Assembly (NCBI RefSeq): GCF_020567525.1
Contig: NZ_JAJCVI010000003.1
Span: 248,001 to 312,000 of the forward strand
Direction of reading: 5' to 3'
Source: Halorubellus salinus
GTDB lineage: Archaea > Halobacteriota > Halobacteria > Halobacteriales > Natrialbaceae
DNA: 64,000 bases
Shown here: positions 51,731-60,194 of the stretch, one piece after another
Numbering within the stretch: the first letter of the stretch is position 1
Layout of the letters: each line of letters opens with the position of its first letter
Made by a program: the position numbers and the translations under genes
The notes under the pieces: generated by a model
Told to the model about the DNA's origin: nothing
The model's database searches: none
The model's input: the letters and a program-made list of their open reading frames with translations, nothing else

Positions 51731-52741
51731 TCAGACGCGTTCGAGCAGTCCCGAGAACAGCGCTTCCTCGTCGTCGGCGACCGCGAGGAGTCGGTCGCTG
51801 GCGTCCTCGTACGCGGCCCGTGCCTCGCTCGAGTCGTCCGCGAGCCCGGCGCGCTTCAGGGCGTCGCCGACGGCGTGCCACTGGTCCTCGACGTCGCGCA
51901 TCGCCTCGACGTCCCCGTCCGTGACGCCGTCGACGACGTCGCTCGCGGTCTCGAGGAACGGCCGGAACAGGCCGCGGAACGCCGCCCCGCCCGTACCGCG
52001 CTTCTCGACGTTCTGGTACGCGAACCGCGTACACCAGTCGGCGTCCTCGAGCGACGACCACTCCGGGAGCTCTCGGGCCATCGCGCGCATCCCGTCGAGG
52101 CCGTTCGCGCCGTCGCCGGCGTCCGGGATGCCGTCGTACGCGTCGTCCGGCGAGAGCAAGCCGTCGGCGGTCGCGCGGATGCCGGCGCGCATCGCCGCGG
52201 CCTTCGTCGCGTCCGGTTCACCGCGAGCGACCATCCGCCGTCGGTCCAGTGGCCCGAAGAACCCGACGTCGCTGCTCCACGCCGCGTCGAAGTCCTCGCG
52301 CGACACCCGCTGGAGGTCGCCGAACTCGCTGTCCGCGATCGAGACGCCGTCCTCGTCGGCGTCCACGACGACCACCACGTGCGGACTGAAGTGCACGTCC
52401 GAGTCGAAGTACGGCAGGTAGAAGATGTCGACGAACGCGACGACGGGACGCCCGCCGTCGACGTACGCTCGCAGGTCCGCGAACGCGGTCTCGGCGTCGT
52501 CGCCCCGCCCTTCGTCCACGTCGACCCCGAGGTGATCGAAGAACGCGGACTCCAGCCACGGCGTCCGCCCGACGAACTCGCGGCTCGGCGACCGATTGCG
52601 CTCGTAGTAACTGAACCCGAGGCCGCCACCGATACCGAAACACACCGGTTCGGGGAGGTCCCACGCGCCGTACGTCGCGACGTCGTGCAGCGACGTCGAC
52701 CCGCAGTGCGCGCCCTTCGCGTGCGAGAACGCATCCAGCAT
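51731..52741 (-). CDS. BtrH-like cysteine-peptidase-fold protein (BtrH_N + DUF4872-like)
   Basis: A 336-aa protein. It starts MLDAFSHAKGAHCGSTSLHD with the BtrH-type Cys13, followed by a papain-like core: VCFGIGGGLGFSYYERN and a histidine strand FSPHVVVVVDADEDGVSIAD. The C-terminal ~170 residues are helical, as in the DUF4872-like partner domain. In butirosin synthesis BtrH transfers an acyl chain from a carrier protein to an aminoglycoside. No carrier protein or biosynthesis genes lie nearby here, so its substrate is unknown. Start at ATG 52741. Confidence 0.8.
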   Translation of the reverse strand: MLDAFSHAKGAHCGSTSLHDVATYGAWDLPEPVCFGIGGGLGFSYYERNRSPSREFVGRTPWLESAFFDHLGVDVDEGRGDDAETAFADLRAYVDGGRPVVAFVDIFYLPYFDSDVHFSPHVVVVVDADEDGVSIADSEFGDLQRVSREDFDAAWSSDVGFFGPLDRRRMVARGEPDATKAAAMRAGIRATADGLLSPDDAYDGIPDAGDGANGLDGMRAMARELPEWSSLEDADWCTRFAYQNVEKRGTGGAAFRGLFRPFLETASDVVDGVTDGDVEAMRDVEDQWHAVGDALKRAGLADDSSEARAAYEDASDRLLAVADDEEALFSGLLERV

Positions 52742-52882
52742 ACCCCAACGCACTCCCGCGACCGATAAGACCCTAGCGGTTCCACACCCCGATGCTGGGT
52801 GGGGGAGGTGACGCGGTCGCCTGCGAGCGTCGACCACGTACGTATTTGTCGAGCGCACTGGTTGGTCGATTCGAGAACGCCG

Positions 52883-53902
52883 ATGACTGGTCCCGACGAG
52901 ACGCCGTCGACCGCCAACGTGACCGACCTCCTGAAAGCGGGGGACCTCGACGCGGCGAGTGCACGTCTGTCGGCGCTCCTGGACGAGGACGAGGCGACGC
53001 GGAAGCGAGCACTCCAGGAGCTCCGAGACGTGGCGACTGCCAACCCCGGTGGCTTCGAGGCGCTCGCTGACCCGCTCGCGGCGTTCCTGACGGACGAGGC
53101 GCGAGCGGTCAGGCTCACGACCGCGAAGGCGTTCGTCGCGCTCGCGAGTGAGGCCCCGGCGGTCGTTCGTCCCGTGGTGGAATCGCTCGCTGCACGGGTG
53201 AGCGACGACGACGAGTTCTACTACGTTCGAGCGCGGTGCGCGGAGGCGCTCGGGTACGTCGGGCTCGACCACCCGGAGGCGGTGAGCGACCCGGAGACGC
53301 TGGCGGAGTTCCGCGTCGGCCTGTCGTTCGACGAACCCGAGGTCCGGGAGAAGCTGGCGAAAGCGCTCGCGTACGTCGCGCTCGGCGACCCGAGTCGACT
53401 CAAGCAGCAGGTCGCGTCGCTCGCCGAGCACCTCGACGACGAACGCGAACTCGTCCGGTACCACCTCTGTACGGCGCTCGTCGTCGTCGGCTGCGAGCAC
53501 CCCGAGCGCCTCGCGCCCGCGGTGCCCGCGCTCGCCGAGCGCGCGACCGACGAGGACCTCTACGTCAGGGGTCGCGCGGCCGAAGCGCTCGGGCTGTACG
53601 CGGCGACGGACGCCGAGGAGACCGTTGACGTCCATGCAGACGACTTCGCGCCGCCGGGAGACGACGACGTGCCCGGATTCCTATCCGAGCGCCTCGCCTT
53701 CCTCCGGGCTCGGCTCGACGACGGGATTGCTGCCGCGCCGACGCCGGACGGGGTCGGGTCCGTCGAGTCGGTCCGCGAGGGAACGGCGGACGCGGTCGAG
53801 GCGATGACGTCGCCCGACAGCGACGAGGCGTGTCCGGCGTGCGGGCTCGAACTACCCGAAGACGGACCGCCGATGTGTCCTCGATGTGGCGCCCCGCACT
53901 GA
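52883..53902 (+). CDS. HEAT-repeat protein with C-terminal zinc ribbon
   Basis: A 339-aa acidic protein. Residues ~10-250 are tandem HEAT-like helical pairs (VRLTTAKAFVALASEAPAVV; YVRARCAEALGYVGLDHPEA; LVRYHLCTALVVVGCEHPER; YVRGRAAEALGLYAATDAEE). The C-terminus has CPACGLELPEDGPPMCPRCG, a zinc ribbon. It is probably a binding scaffold; the partner is unknown. The ATG at 52883 is preferred over upstream frames because the helical repeats begin soon after. Confidence 0.82.
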   Translation: MTGPDETPSTANVTDLLKAGDLDAASARLSALLDEDEATRKRALQELRDVATANPGGFEALADPLAAFLTDEARAVRLTTAKAFVALASEAPAVVRPVVESLAARVSDDDEFYYVRARCAEALGYVGLDHPEAVSDPETLAEFRVGLSFDEPEVREKLAKALAYVALGDPSRLKQQVASLAEHLDDERELVRYHLCTALVVVGCEHPERLAPAVPALAERATDEDLYVRGRAAEALGLYAATDAEETVDVHADDFAPPGDDDVPGFLSERLAFLRARLDDGIAAAPTPDGVGSVESVREGTADAVEAMTSPDSDEACPACGLELPEDGPPMCPRCGAPH

Positions 53903-54043
53903 ACGCGACCTCCCGTGGTTCGGGCTGCCGTCACTTCGTGATTCCGCGTCTCTGGCCGGCAACGATCCGACGCTCGTTCGTACCGTCCTCCCCGGCGTAA
54001 CGCATACTTTCACCGGTGCGAGCTCGTTGCATGAACTCCGAAT

Positions 54044-54057
54044 TTAGGCCTGCCTAA
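54044..54057. promoter_or_regulatory. DtxR/IdeR-like iron-box palindrome 1
   Basis: TTAGGCCTGCCTAA is a near-perfect inverted repeat matching the TTAGG...CCTAA form bound by iron-dependent DtxR-family repressors (SirR/Idr type in haloarchaea). It lies about 12 bp upstream of the likely TATA box (CTTATGAG, ~54070-54077). Confidence 0.8.
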
Positions 54058-54080
54058 TAATCCGAAGGCCTTATGAGTTG

Positions 54081-54094
54081 TTAGGCTGGCCTAA
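54081..54094. promoter_or_regulatory. DtxR/IdeR-like iron-box palindrome 2
   Basis: TTAGGCTGGCCTAA sits between the likely TATA box and the ATG at 54100. The two boxes thus bracket the core promoter, and repressor binding would block both TBP and polymerase access. Repression in iron-replete cells is expected. Confidence 0.8.
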
Positions 54095-54099
54095 AACGT

Positions 54100-55293
54100 A
54101 TGGAAGAAGACTCCACCAATCGCGGGACATCGACCCGACGAGACCTCGTGAAGTACGGCACGGGCGTCCTCGGCGCCAGCCTGCTCGCGGGCTGTGCCAG
54201 TCAGTCCGAACCCGAGACGACCGGGGACGCGCCGGACGGCGAGTCCGCGACCGACAGCCAGGCGACCACGACGGCCGGCGACGACTCCTACACCGTCGAG
54301 ATGGCGCCCGTCGGCGAGGTCGAGTTCGACGCGCCCCCCGAAGCTGTCACGCACTACTTCCCGGACTACGCCGACATGGCGGTCGCGCTCGGGAAATCGG
54401 ACACCATCCTCTCGATGGGGCTCCCCTCGCGGTTCCACACGAGTCACTACGACGAACTCGTCGGCGTGAGCGTCGACACGGACTCGATCACGAAATTGAA
54501 CGGCGACAGCGGCATCGACAAGGAGACCTTCTACGAACTCGACGCCGACGTCCACCTCATCGACCCGCAGTGGCTCGTCAACAACAGCTTCTTCGGCCTG
54601 AACGAGAGCGACGTCGACGAACTCACGGACAACGTCGCGCCGTTCGTCGGGAACACGGTCTTCCGCCGGACCGATGGCTGGCACGACTACCGGTACTACG
54701 ACCTCTACGGCGCGTTCGAGAAGGTCGCGCAGGTCCACCAGGAGGAAGAGACGTTCCAGGCGCTCAAGTCGCTCCACGACGAGTTCATCGCCGACGTCCA
54801 GGCGAAGCTCCCCGGCGCGGACAGCCGCCCGAACGCGCTCCTCACGTTCGCGGCCGGCGACGAACCGGAGGCGTTCTACCCGTACCGCGTGAGCGACCAG
54901 GGCACGAACAAGAAGCACTTCCACGACCTCGGGCTCACGGACGCGCTCGCCGGCACCGGCATCGAGGGCCTGTCGACGACCGACCGCGGCCAGATCGACT
55001 ACGAGACGATGCTCGAGGTCGACCCGGACTCCATCCTCGTCCGCGGCCACGAGGGCAAGAGCCGCGAGGAGTTCGAGAACACCGTCCTGGCGTTCATGAA
55101 GGACCACGGGACGGCGTCCGAGCTGACCGCGGTCCAGAACGACATGGTGTTCCGCGGCGGCCCCATCTACTCGGGGCCGCTCCACAACCTCTTCCTCACC
55201 GAGCGGTACGCGAAGCTCTACTTCCCGGACACGTACAGCGGCGAGCTGTTCGACCGGAGCCGCGTTGCGGACATCGTCACGGGGGAGAACTGA
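54100..55293 (+). CDS. iron/siderophore ABC-type substrate-binding lipoprotein
   Basis: A 397-aa exported protein. TSTRRDLVKYGTGVLGASLL and then AGC give a Tat signal with lipobox. The rest is a FepB/FhuD-type binding fold, with YFPDYADMAVALGKSDTILS early and VRGHEGKSREEFENTVLAFM late. No permease or ATPase gene follows, so it must use transporter parts encoded elsewhere or act as a scavenger. Two iron-box palindromes control it. An FAD protein gene follows after 3 nt. Confidence 0.88.
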   Translation: MEEDSTNRGTSTRRDLVKYGTGVLGASLLAGCASQSEPETTGDAPDGESATDSQATTTAGDDSYTVEMAPVGEVEFDAPPEAVTHYFPDYADMAVALGKSDTILSMGLPSRFHTSHYDELVGVSVDTDSITKLNGDSGIDKETFYELDADVHLIDPQWLVNNSFFGLNESDVDELTDNVAPFVGNTVFRRTDGWHDYRYYDLYGAFEKVAQVHQEEETFQALKSLHDEFIADVQAKLPGADSRPNALLTFAAGDEPEAFYPYRVSDQGTNKKHFHDLGLTDALAGTGIEGLSTTDRGQIDYETMLEVDPDSILVRGHEGKSREEFENTVLAFMKDHGTASELTAVQNDMVFRGGPIYSGPLHNLFLTERYAKLYFPDTYSGELFDRSRVADIVTGEN

Positions 55294-55296
55294 GCG

Positions 55297-56034
55297 ATGT
55301 CGAGTACGGTCCCGAGGGACGTGGTCGTCGTCGGCGGTGGCGTCGCGGGGCTCTCCGCGGCGACGTTCACCGCTCGCCACGGGCTGGACACGCTCGTCGT
55401 CGATTCGGGCGAGTCCATCCTCCGGCGGAACGCGCACCTGGAGAACTTCCCGGGGTTCCCCGCGGGCGTGAACGCCCGCCAACTCCTCGACCTGCTGGAG
55501 GAGCAGGCGACCGAGGCGGGTGCCGAGCACGTCACTGGAACCGTCGAGCGCGTCACCGACACCGAGGACGGGTTCACCGTCGAGACGGACGCTGGCGAGC
55601 GCTACCGGTCGCAGTACGTCGTCGCGGCGACGAAGAACGAGGTCGGGTACCTCGACGACGTCGACGGCGTCGACGTCATCGACCGCGGGAAGGCGTTCGT
55701 CGACACCGACGAGCGCGGCCGCACCGGCGTCGACGGCCTCTACGCCGCCGGGCGCCTCGCCGAGAAACCCCATCAGGCAGTCGTCTGCGCCGGCCACGGC
55801 GCCGAGGTCGGCGTGACGATACTCGAGGACGACGACCGACCGTTCTACCACGACTGGGTCGCGCCCGACGGCTACTTCACCGACCGTGGTCGCGACCTCC
55901 CACCGGGCTGCGAGGAGGTAGACGACCGCGAGCGCGCGGACCGCGAGCAACAGTCGCTGGACGTGATGCGCGAACGATTCGCCGAACCGCACCCCGACGC
56001 ACAGGAGACGCACCCGAGCCTCGAAGAGGACTGA
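55297..56034 (+). CDS. short thioredoxin-reductase-like FAD protein
   Basis: A 245-aa flavoprotein. VVVVGGGVAGLSAATFTARH binds FAD, RRNAHLENFPGFPAGVNARQ resembles thioredoxin reductase, and GLYAAGRLAEKPHQAVVCAG is the second FAD motif. The central NAD(P)H domain and its CxxC are missing, so the protein is little more than one FAD domain plus an acidic tail. Being in the same operon as the iron-binding lipoprotein, it may reduce iron or a siderophore, or sense redox state; this is inference. Confidence 0.82.
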   Translation: MSSTVPRDVVVVGGGVAGLSAATFTARHGLDTLVVDSGESILRRNAHLENFPGFPAGVNARQLLDLLEEQATEAGAEHVTGTVERVTDTEDGFTVETDAGERYRSQYVVAATKNEVGYLDDVDGVDVIDRGKAFVDTDERGRTGVDGLYAAGRLAEKPHQAVVCAGHGAEVGVTILEDDDRPFYHDWVAPDGYFTDRGRDLPPGCEEVDDRERADREQQSLDVMRERFAEPHPDAQETHPSLEED

Positions 56035-56068
56035 CTCGGAAGCGTCGGCGACGACGTCGCCCGCGCCG

Positions 56069-56632
56069 CTAGTCGTCGAACGCCAGTTCGACGGTGCTGG
56101 CGGCGACGACCTCGGCGGTCCCGTCGCCGTACTCGCGCGCGGTGACGACGAGCGCGGTCGGCGTCGCGCCGTCCGGGAGCGACCACTCGCCGGCGAGCGT
56201 CCCGGTCTCGCCGGGGGCGATGGGGCCGACCGACGCGCCATCGCTGAGGGCCTCCCCGTTCGAGAGCTTGACCTCGGATATCGAGACGCCGTAGTCGACG
56301 TCGCCCGTGTTCTCGACGGTCACCGACAGCTCGAACGTCCCGTCCGCGACCGCGAGCGTGTCGACGGTCTCCGGGCGAGCGGTCTCCGCGAGCAGGTCCT
56401 CGCCGACGGACAGCCCTTTCTCGTCGCCGACCTGTCCCTGCAGCAGCCCGAAGAACGTCCCGGCTTCGAGCGCTACCGGGATGCCGACCGCGAGCGCGAT
56501 CAGGTACTTCAGGTACTTCCGGCGGTCGCCCGTCATCTGGCCCGCCTGCACGGGCTGGCCGCCGTCGGTCCGTGGGTCCCGCGGCTCGGAGCCTGCGTCC
56601 TCGGTCGACCGTTCGAGTGCGTCCTCGCTCAC
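56069..56632 (-). CDS. membrane-anchored protein at the end of the ba3 oxidase operon
   Basis: A 187-aa protein whose GTG start overlaps the cbaA stop (GTGA). A cytosolic start of ~38 residues precedes one helix (YLKYLIALAVGIPVALEAGTFFG). The external part is a beta sandwich of the CARDB/Ig kind (VTVENTGDVDYGVSISEVKL; TGTLAGEWSLPDG). It occupies the position after subunit I as in the cba locus of Natronomonas, but I see no sequence reason to name it; it is probably an assembly or accessory subunit. Confidence 0.75.
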   Translation of the reverse strand: MSEDALERSTEDAGSEPRDPRTDGGQPVQAGQMTGDRRKYLKYLIALAVGIPVALEAGTFFGLLQGQVGDEKGLSVGEDLLAETARPETVDTLAVADGTFELSVTVENTGDVDYGVSISEVKLSNGEALSDGASVGPIAPGETGTLAGEWSLPDGATPTALVVTAREYGDGTAEVVAASTVELAFDD

Positions 56633-58359
56633 AGCAGCACCTCCCAGAGCGGTTCGAGCGCCGTCGGCTGGGGCGGCTGTCCCGGATAGAACAGGCCGTC
56701 CTGGATCATCGTGTACAGCGGCGGGCCGTACGCGAGCGCGACGAGCACCACCGCGATGACGAGCCACAGGCGGAGATTGTTGATGGCACGCGGTGCCTCC
56801 TCCGGTCCGGAGAGCGCCGGCGGGAGGTCGCCGTCGACCGCGATGGCGCTCCGGTCGACGAGCCACGTTCCGACGACCACGATGAGGAACAGCGTGAGCG
56901 AGAGCGTCAGCAGGATGCCGCCGAGCGCGATCTGCCAGCGGATCTCGCCGATGGTCCCGAACAGCGCCTCGAACTCGAAGTTCTCGTACTGCGGTTCCGC
57001 GGTCCGACGCGGGATGCCCGCGAGACCGCCGCGGTGCATCGCGTTCGACATGAGCGTCATCCCGACGAACCACAGGTACGGCTGGATGGTCGCGAGCGTC
57101 CGATGCTGGAGGCGCTTCCCCGTGAGCTGGGGCCACAGCCAGTACGTGACGCCCATGAACGTGAGCGCGACCGCGGTGCCGACGGTGAGGTGGAAGTGCC
57201 CCGGCACCCAGAGCGTGTTGTGCACGAGGTAGTTCACGTTCATCCCGGCGTTCACCATCCCACTGAACCCGCCGGCGGCGAACATCAGCCCGGCGAGCGC
57301 CATCGCGGCGAACGCTGGCTCGCCCCACGGGAGGTTACGGAGCCACGACAGGTAGCCCGTGCCGCCGTTCCGCCGGGCGCCGTACTCCATGCTCGCGACG
57401 ACCGTGAACGCCGTCAGGAGACTCGGGAGCAGGAGGAACATCGTGTTCGACATCGCGAGGAACTTGAAGCCCTCGGGGATGCCGGGGTCCATGTACTGGT
57501 GGTGGAACCCGACCGGGGTGGATAGCACCAGGAAGAGCACGAACACGATGCGCGCGAGCGGGTCACTGAACAGGCGTCCGCCGGCGAGCTTCGGGAGGAT
57601 GGTGTACCAGATGAGGTACGCGGGCATCAGCCAGAAGTACACGACGGGGTGCCCGAAGTACCAGAACAGCGTCCGCATGAGGAGCGGGTCGACCGCCTGG
57701 ATGAGGCCGAGCGACCACGGGATGAGGAAGAACACGACCTCGACGGCGACGCCGAGCGTACTCAGGTACCACATCAGCATCGTCATGAGGACCATGAACG
57801 TCCGGAGCGGCGGCGACTGACCGGGATTGTCGCCGCGCCAGTTCCAGTACGTGCGGAACCAGTCGATGCCGGCGAGCCACGTCCCGATGATGAACAGCGC
57901 CAGGCCGATGTAGAAGATGGGGTGCGCTTGAAGCGGCGGGTAGAACGTGAACAGGACGTCGGCCTGGAACGGTATCTCGCCGACGAACCCGGCGAGGATG
58001 GCGACGCCCGCCATCGTCGACCCGGTGCTCATGATCGCCACCCACGTCTTCGTGAACGTCACGCTCTCGAGTGGCCGTTCGAGACTGTCGACGATCGACC
58101 ACGTGAATATCCCGCAGAGGAAGAAGATGGTGAACACGAGCGCGAGCAGGACGCCGTGCCCCGTCAGGACCGTGTAGTAGTCCTTCGACGGGATGAACCG
58201 GAAGACGCCGGTGCGGTGGAGCGCCTGTATGAGCCCGAAGAGGCCGCCGATGCCGAGTGCCGCGAACGACACCGCGAACAGCTTCCGGACGACGTTCGCC
58301 GCGTCCGGGTACTCGTCGCGGAACGCGCCGAGTTCGCCCTCGATACGTTCGGTACTCAT
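56629..58359 (-). CDS. cbaA: ba3-type cytochrome oxidase subunit I
   Basis: A 576-aa haem-copper oxidase subunit I with about 13 helices. Haem and CuB ligands are visible: His in VLTGHGVLLALVFTIFF, FWYFGHPVVYFWLMPAYLIW (CuB His with cross-linked Tyr), FHHQYMD (the two CuB histidines), and LVHNTLWVPGHFHLTVGTAV. It lacks the classical D-channel residues, as type B enzymes do, so it should pump with a single K-type channel. It overlaps both neighbours, ATGA with cbaB. Confidence 0.95.
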   Translation of the reverse strand: MSTERIEGELGAFRDEYPDAANVVRKLFAVSFAALGIGGLFGLIQALHRTGVFRFIPSKDYYTVLTGHGVLLALVFTIFFLCGIFTWSIVDSLERPLESVTFTKTWVAIMSTGSTMAGVAILAGFVGEIPFQADVLFTFYPPLQAHPIFYIGLALFIIGTWLAGIDWFRTYWNWRGDNPGQSPPLRTFMVLMTMLMWYLSTLGVAVEVVFFLIPWSLGLIQAVDPLLMRTLFWYFGHPVVYFWLMPAYLIWYTILPKLAGGRLFSDPLARIVFVLFLVLSTPVGFHHQYMDPGIPEGFKFLAMSNTMFLLLPSLLTAFTVVASMEYGARRNGGTGYLSWLRNLPWGEPAFAAMALAGLMFAAGGFSGMVNAGMNVNYLVHNTLWVPGHFHLTVGTAVALTFMGVTYWLWPQLTGKRLQHRTLATIQPYLWFVGMTLMSNAMHRGGLAGIPRRTAEPQYENFEFEALFGTIGEIRWQIALGGILLTLSLTLFLIVVVGTWLVDRSAIAVDGDLPPALSGPEEAPRAINNLRLWLVIAVVLVALAYGPPLYTMIQDGLFYPGQPPQPTALEPLWEVLL

Positions 58360-58958
58360 GCCGTCACCTCCGTGGCGCTGCCGGCTACCTGCTGGGCCGC
58401 TGCGACGGACGCGTTCGTCGTGGTCTCGTTCCCGCTGGTCGCGTTCGTCGCACCGGGGCCTTCGTACTCGGATTCGGGGACGACGACGATCCGGCCCTCC
58501 ATCGCGTGATGGGCGGCGCCGCAGTACTCGTTGCAGACGATGCCGTACGTCGCCGCGTCACCGAACTCGACGGTCATCTTGCTGACCTGGCCCGGGATCG
58601 CCATCGTGTTCAGGTTCGTGCCGACGACCTCGAACCCGTGGACGACGTCCTGACTCGTCACGTAGAACGTCACCTCGGAGTTCGCGGGCACGCGGATGAC
58701 GCCGTTCGCTGGCGTCCCCGGCTCGAACGAGAACTGCTTCGCGACGACGTACACCTCGTACTCGTCCTCGCCGACCTGCTCGACGCCGGGGTCCGCGAAC
58801 TCCGTCTCGTCGAGGTTCTGCGGGTCGACCGTGCCGCCTTCCGCGTCTATCATCTCGATGCCGGGGCCGACGGCGCCGTACGCGATAGTCGAGATGAGCC
58901 CGAGGATGAATACGAGCGCGAGCGCGAGCCATACCTTCTCGAAGCGGTGAATGTGCAC
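58356..58958 (-). CDS. cbaB: ba3-type cytochrome oxidase subunit II (CuA)
   Basis: A 200-aa subunit with one N-terminal helix (WLALALVFILGLISTIAYGA) and an external cupredoxin domain. The dinuclear CuA site is VHGFEVVG with CNEYCGAAHHAMEG (Cys-x3-Cys-x3-His-x2-Met). It receives electrons, probably from halocyanin, and passes them to subunit I. The Thr/Ala-rich tail is unusual but short. Confidence 0.95.
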   Translation of the reverse strand: MHIHRFEKVWLALALVFILGLISTIAYGAVGPGIEMIDAEGGTVDPQNLDETEFADPGVEQVGEDEYEVYVVAKQFSFEPGTPANGVIRVPANSEVTFYVTSQDVVHGFEVVGTNLNTMAIPGQVSKMTVEFGDAATYGIVCNEYCGAAHHAMEGRIVVVPESEYEGPGATNATSGNETTTNASVAAAQQVAGSATEVTA

Positions 58959-58965
58959 GTCTTGG

Positions 58966-59118
58966 TCACCCCACGATTGTCAGTCCACGACCGAGGAACT
59001 CGATGAAGTACGTGAAGATCCACATCAGGACGACGATAGCCATGTAGATGCCGATGAGAGTTGCCGTACCGATCGGGTCGAAGTGTTCGTCGTCTTCGCC
59101 CGCTGTCTCCGTACTCAT
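58966..59118 (-). CDS. cbaD: small membrane subunit of the ba3 oxidase
   Basis: A 50-aa protein with one helix (GTATLIGIYMAIVVLMWIFT). Its position first in the operon, size and charged start (TETAGEDDEHFDP) fit CbaD, the small subunit related to Thermus subunit IIa. The ATG follows GGAGGTGG at Shine-Dalgarno distance, and TTATATTC at ~59186-59194 suggests a transcribed leader of about 45 nt. Confidence 0.8.
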   Translation of the reverse strand: MSTETAGEDDEHFDPIGTATLIGIYMAIVVLMWIFTYFIEFLGRGLTIVG

Positions 59119-59261
59119 CTGCGTCCCACCTCCACGTAACTCAGGTCCGAATAGTCCATCACGGACCCACTGTTTGAGCCGTAGAATATAACGTTGTCCC
59201 TGGATTCTCACGGCCTGGGAACGGGGTTGGGTTTTTGGTGGTTCGGATGGCTAGGCCCCGT

Positions 59262-59447
59262 ATGAACATTCGGCCTGGATACATGGCGGCGCTGATAGCG
59301 CTGGCAGCCGCGGTTCCGGCGGCAGCGTACCTGATAACTGGGGAGTGGCTCGCGCTGGGAACGTTCGCGTGTATCACCGTCATCGGCGTGTTCTTCTGGT
59401 ACCTGTTCGACGGGAGCGAGCAGGACCCGAGAGCGGCAAATCACTGA
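59262..59447 (+). CDS. small two-helix membrane protein
   Basis: A 61-aa protein: YMAALIALAAAVPAAAYLIT and ALGTFACITVIGVFFWYLFD, with a short charged tail. It lies 6 nt before the SafE-like gene, so it is probably part of the copper-delivery operon. The ATG at 59262 fits a TATA-like GGTTTTTGG about 28 nt upstream; an ATG at 59247 is possible. Family unknown. Confidence 0.6.
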   Translation: MNIRPGYMAALIALAAAVPAAAYLITGEWLALGTFACITVIGVFFWYLFDGSEQDPRAANH

Positions 59448-59453
59448 GCGGTG

Positions 59454-60194
59454 ATGGCCTCGCTGCCGTCGCTGGAGCTCGTCGGGTTCTTCGCGTTCGG
59501 ACTGCTCGGGAGCGTGCACTGCCTGGGGATGTGTGGCCCCGTCGTGACGCTGTACGCCGACCGGGTCGGTGACCGCGAGGACGTCTCGTGGTTCGCGGTC
59601 CGCCAGCAGTTCCTGTTCAACGCGGGGCGGACGGTCGCGTACGCCGCGGTCGGTGCGACGCTCGGCCTCCTCGGGGGGTTCGTGGTCGCCGGTGGCGTCG
59701 CGGTCGTCGGCGAGGCGGCGCGCGGCGTCGTCGGCGTGCTCGCGGGCGCGGCGGTAGTCGCCGTCGGCGCGTGGTACGTGCTCGGCCGGCAAGTCCGCGG
59801 GCACGTGCCGTCCACGGGTATCTTCCAGCGGGTCGTGGGGGCGAGCGCGGAGCGGCTCGACGAGTGGGTGCGCGGCCCGAGGGTCGCGGTCCTCGGTGCG
59901 GCCCACGCCGCGCTCCCGTGCCCGATACTGTATCCGGCGTTCGCGTACGCGTTCGCGACGGGGTCGCCGACGCGCGGCGGGCTCGCGCTCGCGGCGCTCG
60001 GGCTCGGGACGTTCCCGCTCGTGTTCGCGTACGGCGCGGCCCTGGGCTCCATCGGTGCGTCCCGTCGCCAGCAACTCCACCGCGTCCTCGGCGTCCTCAT
60101 GGTCGCGCTCGGGACGATGCCGCTCCTGTCCGGGCTCGCCGCGCTCGGCGTCGACGTCCCGATGCATCCGCTGCACCCGTGGGTGATGCCGTGA
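59454..60194 (+). CDS. SafE/TauE-like membrane protein (CcoH/UreH type)
   Basis: A 246-aa membrane protein with six helices. GLLGSVHCLGMCGPVVTLYA is the hallmark of the group found next to copper ATPases and cbb3 oxidase assembly genes (metal ligands His-Cys-x3-Cys). AAHAALPCPILYPAFAYAFA is its second conserved segment. A role in copper insertion into the oxidase is well supported by context: it lies between the ba3 operon and the copper ATPase and overlaps the latter by 4 bp. Confidence 0.85.
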   Translation: MASLPSLELVGFFAFGLLGSVHCLGMCGPVVTLYADRVGDREDVSWFAVRQQFLFNAGRTVAYAAVGATLGLLGGFVVAGGVAVVGEAARGVVGVLAGAAVVAVGAWYVLGRQVRGHVPSTGIFQRVVGASAERLDEWVRGPRVAVLGAAHAALPCPILYPAFAYAFATGSPTRGGLALAALGLGTFPLVFAYGAALGSIGASRRQQLHRVLGVLMVALGTMPLLSGLAALGVDVPMHPLHPWVMP

